Below are positions 55,174 through 64,000 of a DNA stretch of 64,000 bases, piece after piece; the stretch's first letter is position 1; each line of letters starts with the position of its first letter. The notes under the pieces were generated by a model, which was not told where the DNA came from, made no database searches, and saw only the letters and a list, made by a program, of their open reading frames with translations. The stretch is from Bradyrhizobium sp. RD5-C2 (GTDB lineage Bacteria; Pseudomonadota; Alphaproteobacteria; Rhizobiales; Xanthobacteraceae): positions 112,926 through 176,925 of the forward strand of contig NZ_BOVL01000001.1 of assembly GCF_019972155.1 (NCBI RefSeq), written 5' to 3'. The position numbers and the translations under genes are program-made.

Positions 55174-56304
55174 ATGGACACCGATCAGCACACATCCCAT
55201 CGTTCTAAAATCGCCATCCTGTGGCGTGGTGACGCCGCGGCGCGGCAGGAGGCAACGGCGCAGAACAGCCGTTTCGTTCGCGTCTTCGAAGCGCTCGTTG
55301 CTTCCGGCATCGAGGCTTTCCCCGTGGTCTATGACGAGACCTTCGCCGATCTTGTCCGCGACCAGCTGCTGACAATGGACGGCGTTCTGGTCTGGGTCGA
55401 TCCGATCCATCAGGGCAAGACCCGCGCGGCGCTCGATCCGCTGCTGCGCGAGGTCGCGGCGAAAGGACCGTGGGTCAGCGCACATCCCGACATCATCCTC
55501 AAGATGGGCGTCAAGGACGTGCTCTTCCGGACGCGTCATCTGGGTTGGGGCGCCGACACGCATCGGTACGCCACCGCGGACGCCTTCCGCGCCGAATTCC
55601 CGTCGCGCCTTCGTACGGCCGGGCCGCGCGTGCTCAAGCAGAACCGTGGCAATGGCGGGCAGGGAGTCTGGAAGGTCGAAGCCTTGAAGGTCGAAGGTTT
55701 GCCGAATGCGGACGCGACCGTCCGCGTGCTTCACGCACTACGCGGCAGCCAGCCCGAGCAGATGCCGCTGGACGCTTTCATGGCACGCTGCGAGCCGTAT
55801 TTCGGCTGGGGCGGCTGTATCATCGATCAGGCATTCCAGCCGCGGCTGCCCGAGGGCATGATCCGTTGCTATGTCAGCGGATCGAAGGTCGCGGGCTTCG
55901 GACACCAGCTGATCAAGGCCTTGATCCCGCCGCCGCCGGAAGGTCCGGATTCACCGCAAGCTCAACCCGGCCCGCGCATCATGCACGGTCCTGATGCTCC
56001 GCAATTCCAGACGCTGCGGCGGCGGATGGAGGACGAATGGATTCCAGGATTGATGGCGACGCTGGCGATCGATGAAGCTTCGCTGCCGGTGATCTGGGAT
56101 GCGGACTTCCTCTACGGTCCGTGCGATGCCGATGGCGCCGACAGCTATGTGCTCTGCGAGATCAATGCGAGCTCGTGCTTTGCGATTCCCGACGAAGCGC
56201 CGGCGGCGATCGCACGGACGGTCATGTCGCGAGAATGCGGTTGTATGACTCACAAGCCGCGCCACGACACTCACCGTCGTCCCGGCGAAGGCCGGGACCC
56301 ATAA
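55174..56304 (+). CDS. Cj0069-family ATP-grasp-like protein
   Basis: A 376-residue protein (start after GGAGCTTG) similar to the Cj0069 family, a branch of the ATP-grasp superfamily. Features include IAILWRGDAAARQEAT, VLKQNRGNGGQGVWKVE (glycine-rich, nucleotide contact) and YVLCEINASSCFAIPDEAP near the end (metal-binding E-x-N). The reaction is unknown. The last nine residues (RRPGEGRDP) and the stop codon lie in a palindromic repeat (56275-56398), so the native C-terminus was probably displaced. Confidence 0.75.
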   Translation: MDTDQHTSHRSKIAILWRGDAAARQEATAQNSRFVRVFEALVASGIEAFPVVYDETFADLVRDQLLTMDGVLVWVDPIHQGKTRAALDPLLREVAAKGPWVSAHPDIILKMGVKDVLFRTRHLGWGADTHRYATADAFRAEFPSRLRTAGPRVLKQNRGNGGQGVWKVEALKVEGLPNADATVRVLHALRGSQPEQMPLDAFMARCEPYFGWGGCIIDQAFQPRLPEGMIRCYVSGSKVAGFGHQLIKALIPPPPEGPDSPQAQPGPRIMHGPDAPQFQTLRRRMEDEWIPGLMATLAIDEASLPVIWDADFLYGPCDADGADSYVLCEINASSCFAIPDEAPAAIARTVMSRECGCMTHKPRHDTHRRPGEGRDP

Positions 56305-56398
56305 CCACGAATGACTATCGTTGCGCGACGCTGGACCAACGAGTCCCGCTCACAACAGCTGCTGCGGAGTATGGGTCCCGGCCTTCGCCGGGACGACG
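56275..56398. repeat. 124-bp palindromic repeat, copy A
   Basis: The outer arms (56275-56302 and 56371-56398) are complementary over about 28 bp and end with CGTCGTCCCGGCGAAGGC and its complement. It overlaps the end of the Cj0069-family gene, supplying the TAA. Copy B is at 56518-56641. Confidence 0.85.
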
Positions 56399-56453
56399 CT
56401 TGGAGGGCGCTGCGGCATCGCGACGCAAGCACTGGCGCCTCTGGAATACTGGA

Positions 56454-56473
56454 TCACCCGCATGCGCGGGTGA
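56454..56473. repeat. Short palindromic repeat between copies A and B
   Basis: TCACCCGC and GCGGGTGA form an 8-bp stem with loop ATGC. It belongs to a different repeat family from its neighbours and lies in the 350-bp gene-free interval 56305-56654. Confidence 0.6.
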
Positions 56474-56517
56474 CGACACCACGTTGTTTGACGTCTTGAA
56501 CTGCGATCCATCCTCAT

Positions 56518-56641
56518 CGTCGTCCTGGCGAAAGCCAGGACCCATTACCCCAAATGCGTATTGTTGTGCGACGCTCGAACGACGAGTCCCGCTCACAGCA
56601 TCCGCTGCAGCGTATGGGTCCTGGCTTTCGCCAGGACGACG
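56518..56641. repeat. 124-bp palindromic repeat, copy B
   Basis: Identical in length to copy A, with matching compensatory changes in both arms (CGTCGTCCTGGCGAAAGCC and its complement). The arms are 56518-56545 and 56614-56641. It ends 13 bp from the maiA-like stop. Confidence 0.85.
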
Positions 56642-56654
56642 ATGCGGAGATTCC

Positions 56655-57320
56655 CTACGTTGCCTTCGCCCGCATCGCCTCGGGCGTATCCGGCTGCGCG
56701 GAGGGATGTGCCTTGGCGAACGCGGGCAGCGCCATCGCGGTGTCGTGGATGCGCTTCACGGTCGGCCAGGGCGACAGGCTGATCTGCTGGTTGAGCGCCG
56801 CCGTGACGTGCCCGACCAGGCAGATGTCGGCAAGCGTCGGCGCATCGCCGTGGCAGAACTGGCCGGTTGCCTTGTGGCCGGCGAGGTGGCCCTCGAGCGC
56901 CGCCAGTGTCTCGACCGTCCAGTGCCGCCGCCAGGCGCTCTGCTGGCTGTCGCGCAGATCGAGCTCGCGGTCGAGATAGCGGCGCACCCGCGGGGTGAGC
57001 AGCGGATGGCCCTCGCAGGCGACGATCAGCGCAAGCCCGCGCACCCGGGCGCGGCCGAGCGCATCTGGTGGCAGCAGCGGCGGGGTCGGAAAAGTCTCGT
57101 CGAGATAGTCGATGATCGCGAGCGACTGGAACAGCACCGTGCCGTCGTCGGTCACCAGCGCCGGCAGCGCCATCTGCGGATTGATCTTGCGGTAGGCGTC
57201 GGCGCGATGCGCGTCCGCGTCGATGTCGACGAACACGACCTCGGCCGGCACGCCCTTCAGATTGAGCGCAATCCGCACCCGGAAGCTCGCCAGCGATCGC
57301 CAGAAGGAGAAGAATTGCAT
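56655..57320 (-). CDS. maiA: Zeta-class GST / maleylacetoacetate isomerase
   Basis: A 221-residue protein. The N-terminal FWRSLASFRVRIALNLKGV and LFQSLAIIDYLDETFP match zeta-class glutathione transferases, which isomerise maleylacetoacetate in tyrosine breakdown. The C-terminal helical half includes GDAPTLADICLVGHV. The other enzymes of that pathway are not in the window, so the name is by family. The gene is bounded on both sides by palindromic repeats. Confidence 0.78.
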   Translation of the reverse strand: MQFFSFWRSLASFRVRIALNLKGVPAEVVFVDIDADAHRADAYRKINPQMALPALVTDDGTVLFQSLAIIDYLDETFPTPPLLPPDALGRARVRGLALIVACEGHPLLTPRVRRYLDRELDLRDSQQSAWRRHWTVETLAALEGHLAGHKATGQFCHGDAPTLADICLVGHVTAALNQQISLSPWPTVKRIHDTAMALPAFAKAHPSAQPDTPEAMRAKAT

Positions 57321-57354
57321 GGGGAAATTCTCACTGCGCCAGACGATTGCGGCC

Positions 57355-57444
57355 GTAGCCCGGATCAAGCACAAGCGAAGTCCGGGACCGGTCATCGTTC
57401 CGTCGCAGTCTATCCCGGATTGCGCTTCGCTGCATCCGGGCTAC
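57355..57444. repeat. 90-bp palindromic repeat upstream of maiA
   Basis: GTAGCCCGGAT (57355-57365) and ATCCGGGCTAC (57434-57444) are perfect complementary arms, with inner AAGCGAAG and CTTCGC-type pairing. Confidence 0.75.
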
Positions 57445-57450
57445 GGGCGC

Positions 57451-57623
57451 TTCACCCTCCCCTGGAGGGGAAGGTCGTAGCGCATCGCTTGGAGCGATGC
57501 GATACGGGGTGGGGTGACGGTCCCTCCGCTGGAGCGGTGCCCGGGTGGAGGGATCACCCCACCCCGGCGCGCATTCCGCTTCACTCCATGTGCACCGACC
57601 CTCCCCCTCCAGGGGAGGGTGAA
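57451..57623. repeat. 173-bp palindromic repeat after metH
   Basis: TTCACCCTCCCCTGGAGGGG (57451-57470) pairs with CCCCTCCAGGGGAGGGTGAA (57604-57623). Inner GGGGTGGGGTGA-type arms add further structure. It lies 5 bp past the metH stop and may also terminate it. Confidence 0.8.
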
Positions 57624-57627
57624 AGGT

Positions 57628-61482
<3,855 letters not shown>

Positions 61483-61497
61483 CGATCGCTTTCTGGG

Positions 61498-62412
61498 TCA
61501 GGCAGCTTTTTGGGCGCCGGTCGGCCGGATGCCGAGCAGGTGGCTGATCGCGAACACGAGGTCCGCGCGGTTCATGGTGTAGAAGTGGAAGGTGTCGACG
61601 CCGTGCTTGAACAGCTTCTGCACCTGGCCGGCGGCGACGGTAGCGGCCACCAGCTTGCGGGTCTCGGCGTCGTTGTCGAGGCCCTCGAACTTCTCGGCGA
61701 GCCAGTCCGGCACGCTGGTGCCGGCGCGGGTGACGAAATTGCGGGCCTGCTTGAAATTGTGCATCGGCATGATGCCGGGCACGATCGGAATCTCGATGCC
61801 GCGCGCCCGCACCCGGTCGACGTAGCGATGATAGAGGTCGTTGTCGAAGAACACCTGGGTGATCGCGCGCGTCGCGCCGGCGTCGACCTTGGCCTTCAGC
61901 GTGTCGATGTCGGTATCGAAGTCCGCGGCTTCCGGATGCTTCTCCGGATAGGCGGACACCAAGATCTCGATATCGGCGTGGCGCTTCTTGATGGCGGCGA
62001 CGAGCTCGGCCGAGCTTTGGTAGCCGTCGGGATGGGTGAAGTAGGGCGTGCCGATGCCGCCGGGCGGATCGCCGCGCAGCGCCACGATGTGGCGGACGCC
62101 GACCTCATGATAGCGGTCGACGATCTCGTCGATCTCGCCGCGCGAGGCGCTGACACAGGTCAGATGCGCCGCCGGCAGCAGATCGGTCTCGCGCAGGATG
62201 CGGCTGATGGTGGAATGGGTACGCTCGCGGGTCGAACCGCCGGCGCCATAGGTGACCGAGACGAAGTTCGGCGTCAGCGGCGCCAGACGATTGATGGTCT
62301 CCCAGAGATTGCGCTCCATCTCCTCGGTCTTCGGCGGGAAGAATTCGAAGGAGATTTTCGGCGCGTTCGGCGCGCGCTGCCCGTTCGGCAGGGAGGAAAT
62401 GGTCTCGGTCAT
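61498..62412 (-). CDS. metF: Methylenetetrahydrofolate reductase
   Basis: A 304-residue FAD enzyme that makes the 5-methyltetrahydrofolate used by MetH. ISFEFFPPKTEEME holds the active-site Glu, SVTYGAGGSTRERT and IVALRGDPPGG are conserved, and GIMPMHNFKQARNF follows. The ATG at 62412 is chosen; a TTG three codons upstream is the other option. It heads the metF-metH operon behind a leader of about 195 nt. Confidence 0.94.
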   Translation of the reverse strand: MTETISSLPNGQRAPNAPKISFEFFPPKTEEMERNLWETINRLAPLTPNFVSVTYGAGGSTRERTHSTISRILRETDLLPAAHLTCVSASRGEIDEIVDRYHEVGVRHIVALRGDPPGGIGTPYFTHPDGYQSSAELVAAIKKRHADIEILVSAYPEKHPEAADFDTDIDTLKAKVDAGATRAITQVFFDNDLYHRYVDRVRARGIEIPIVPGIMPMHNFKQARNFVTRAGTSVPDWLAEKFEGLDNDAETRKLVAATVAAGQVQKLFKHGVDTFHFYTMNRADLVFAISHLLGIRPTGAQKAA

Positions 62413-62613
62413 GATACGCAAGGGCTCCGCAACTGGAGGGCAGGCGTCCGGCCTGGATATGGAGGCCCGAAGATAGGCGAAACCGGTGGGCCAAAACAGC
62501 CCATCGGATATGGGAAATTGCCCATTGACGCGAAAGATGCAGCAAAAATGAGCGATCGAGAACGAGCAGTGGGCTGGGCCTTCGATCGGCGAAGAGCGGA
62601 ATTATTGCATTGA

Positions 62614-62642
62614 ATTATATCGATAAAAATCGAAATCCGCAA
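62614..62642 (-). promoter_or_regulatory. Probable metF promoter; 62413-62803 otherwise gene-free
   Basis: On the minus strand TTGCGG (62637-62642) and the perfect -10 TATAAT (62614-62619) are 17 bp apart in an AT-rich patch. The start would be near 62607, giving a leader of about 195 nt before metF. The 391-bp gap between metF and the divergent monooxygenase gene holds no other recognised feature. Confidence 0.45.
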
Positions 62643-62803
62643 TCGGTTGGATGTTCGAATTGGCCGTGGGCAGGGCGGCATGTCAATGAATCTTCGTATT
62701 TCGTCCCAGGAGCCGCAATGACCAGCACCGATTTTCCGGTGCGGGACTGGTCTGCGCGGGCGGGGTCTTTGTCGGCTCGTGACGCCGCATTAGGTTGCCG
62801 GCC

Positions 62804-63826
62804 ATGATCCCGCTCTCCGTCCTCGACCTGTCCGTCGTCACCACCGGCACCCGGCCCGCCGCTGCGCTCCGCAACAGCATCGATCTGGCGCGCCATGTCG
62901 ATGGTCTCGGCTACGTCAGATATTGGCTCGCCGAGCACCACAACCTCGCCTCGGTCGCAAGCCCGGCGCCCGATCTGATGATCGGGCAGATTGCGGCGGT
63001 GACGGAGCATATCCGGGTCGGCTCGGGCGGTGTGATGTTGCCGAATCATGCGCCGCTTGTGATCGCCGAGCGCTTCAAGATGCTGGAGGCGCTGTTTCCC
63101 GGCCGCATCGATCTTGGTCTCGGCCGCGCGCCCGGCACCGACGGCGCCACCGCTTACGCGCTGCGCAGCCGGCTCGATCGCCGCGAGGGCGACGATTTCC
63201 TAGAGCGGCTGCATGAGCTGACGCTTTGGGAGACGCGCGATTTCCCGGCAGGCCATCCCTACAACAATGTGGTGGCGATGCCGGACGATTCGCCGCTGCC
63301 GCCGATCTGGCTGCTCGGCTCGAGCGATTATTCCGCCGAGCTGGCCGCGGAGGTCGGGATGGGCTTTGCGTTCGCGCATCATTTTGCCACCCACGACGCA
63401 ATCGCGGCGATGACGAATTATCGCGCGCATTTCAAGCCGTCGGGCTGGCGCGCGACGCCGCAGTCGATCCTGGCGGTCGCGGTCGTCACGGCTGAGACCG
63501 ACGCGGAAGCCGAGCGGCTTGCGATGTCGATGGACCTCAACCGGCTGCGCCGCGATCGCGGCCAGTATCTGCCGCTGCCGAGCGTCGAGGAGGCCGAGGC
63601 CTATCCCTACACCGACGCCGAGCGCGCCTCGATTGCGCGCAACCGCGCGCGACTGTTCGTCGGCAGCCCTGCGACCGTGAAGGCGAAGCTAGAGCCGCTG
63701 ATCGCGGCGAGCCAGGCGGACGAGCTGATGGTGATCACCGCGGTCTACGATCACGCGGCGCGGAAGAAGTCGTACAGCCTGCTTGCCGAGGCGTTCGGGC
63801 TAGCGAAGAACGCAGCCGCATCATGA
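62804..63826 (+). CDS. Luciferase-like (LLM-class) flavin-dependent monooxygenase
   Basis: A 340-residue TIM-barrel protein of the bacterial-luciferase family, with [47 protein letters not shown] and [17 protein letters not shown] as clear markers. These enzymes use FMNH2 and oxygen on varied substrates; the substrate here is unknown. ATG 62804 is used; an in-frame TTG at 62795 is possible. Divergent from metF, but no link is evident. Confidence 0.9.
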   Translation: MIPLSVLDLSVVTTGTRPAAALRNSIDLARHVDGLGYVRYWLAEHHNLASVASPAPDLMIGQIAAVTEHIRVGSGGVMLPNHAPLVIAERFKMLEALFPGRIDLGLGRAPGTDGATAYALRSRLDRREGDDFLERLHELTLWETRDFPAGHPYNNVVAMPDDSPLPPIWLLGSSDYSAELAAEVGMGFAFAHHFATHDAIAAMTNYRAHFKPSGWRATPQSILAVAVVTAETDAEAERLAMSMDLNRLRRDRGQYLPLPSVEEAEAYPYTDAERASIARNRARLFVGSPATVKAKLEPLIAASQADELMVITAVYDHAARKKSYSLLAEAFGLAKNAAAS

Positions 63827-63827
63827 T

Positions 63828-63930
63828 CGTCGTCCCGGCGAAGGCCGGGACCCATTACCACGAATCAAAGTTGTTACGCTTCGCTGGGGCCGCTATCGCT
63901 CCCACAACCCAAGCCGGTGGTTATGGGTCC
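63828..63930. repeat. Partial copy C of the 124-bp palindromic repeat
   Basis: The left arm (63828-63855) equals copy A's. The right arm retains only ATGGGTCC (63923-63930) before diverging. It begins 1 bp after the monooxygenase stop. The remaining bases to 64000 show no gene. Confidence 0.7.
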
Positions 63931-64000
63931 CTGTGTCTTGGAAGTCTGTCATGATGGGGTGGGCGGGAAGCCGTTGGGTCCTTGGCGCTTGACGCCGTGA

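Noticed and set aside
53926..55734. 602-residue minus-strand frame opposite rcnA
   Set aside because: It spans rcnA, an intergenic region and the start of the Cj0069 gene in antisense; composition is that of a shadow.
56275..56641. CRISPR-like spaced repeats
   Set aside because: The units are two 124-bp palindromes with complementary arms and a different small hairpin, not short direct repeats with unique spacers.
62413..62607. SAM-, SAH- or cobalamin-type riboswitch in the metF leader
   Set aside because: I looked for the conserved cores by eye and found none. The leader is reported only as a long untranslated region.

Overview
The window looks like chromosomal DNA of a Bradyrhizobium-type alphaproteobacterium. 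It is visibly GC-rich, encodes an aa3-type cytochrome oxidase cluster in the alphaproteobacterial order, a PodJ-like polarity protein, an IalB-family protein and RopB/Omp25-like porins, and carries several families of intergenic palindromic repeats typical of that group. I see no rRNA, tRNA, CRISPR array, prophage or insertion sequence. The organism assignment is inference from gene content.

Layout. 1-9.0 kb: end of an Nramp transporter, a divergent Lrp/dgdA pair, a TauE/SafE exporter with its partner, a membrane ClpP-like protein and a 1182-residue PodJ/Sel1 protein. 9.0-15.8 kb: a PadR regulator facing an NTF2-like gene, then a beta-oxidation operon (acyl-CoA dehydrogenase, thiolase, FadJ-like fusion). 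15.8-20.4 kb: small membrane ORFs, a relic of a HlyD-family adaptor, a divergent GST/MarR pair with two matching operators, gshA and a PAN-domain protein. 20.4-24.5 kb: a two-component system divergent from a MipA porin, a lipoprotein and a 29-residue membrane peptide. 24.5-27.8 kb: tldD-lepB-yjbR-nucleotidyltransferase. 28-30.2 kb: an HxlR regulator facing a DoxX-DsrE-TlpA thiol/sulfur operon. 31.2-37.8 kb: the cytochrome c oxidase operon (coxB, coxA, ctaB, coxF, ctaG, coxC, DUF983, SURF1). 37.9-47.6 kb: two multidrug efflux loci, an RND type with a LysR regulator and an EmrAB type with a TetR regulator. 47.8-56.3 kb: a porin, a RibD-like reductase, a chromate resistance cluster (chrB with a rhodanese domain, a small exported protein, a Tat-exported superoxide dismutase, chrA), then an RcnR/RcnA nickel-cobalt efflux pair and a Cj0069-type ATP-grasp gene. 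56.3-63.9 kb: a zeta-class GST/maiA gene enclosed by palindromic repeats, the metF-metH operon and a luciferase-like monooxygenase.

Themes. Much of the window is stress handling: drug efflux, chromate, nickel/cobalt, glutathione synthesis and transfer, and thiol chemistry. In most cases a dedicated regulator is divergent from its target, and the operators can often be read directly. The strongest regulatory observations are a nickel/cobalt-type operator lying inside a promoter whose predicted start point is the A of the rcnR start codon (a likely leaderless mRNA), and paired ATGCA-NN-TGCAT sites, one in each of the two opposing gst/marR promoters. The palindromic repeats are also notable where they enter genes: one 44-bp element is translated as residues 8-22 of SURF1, and another supplies the stop codon and tail of the Cj0069-family protein.
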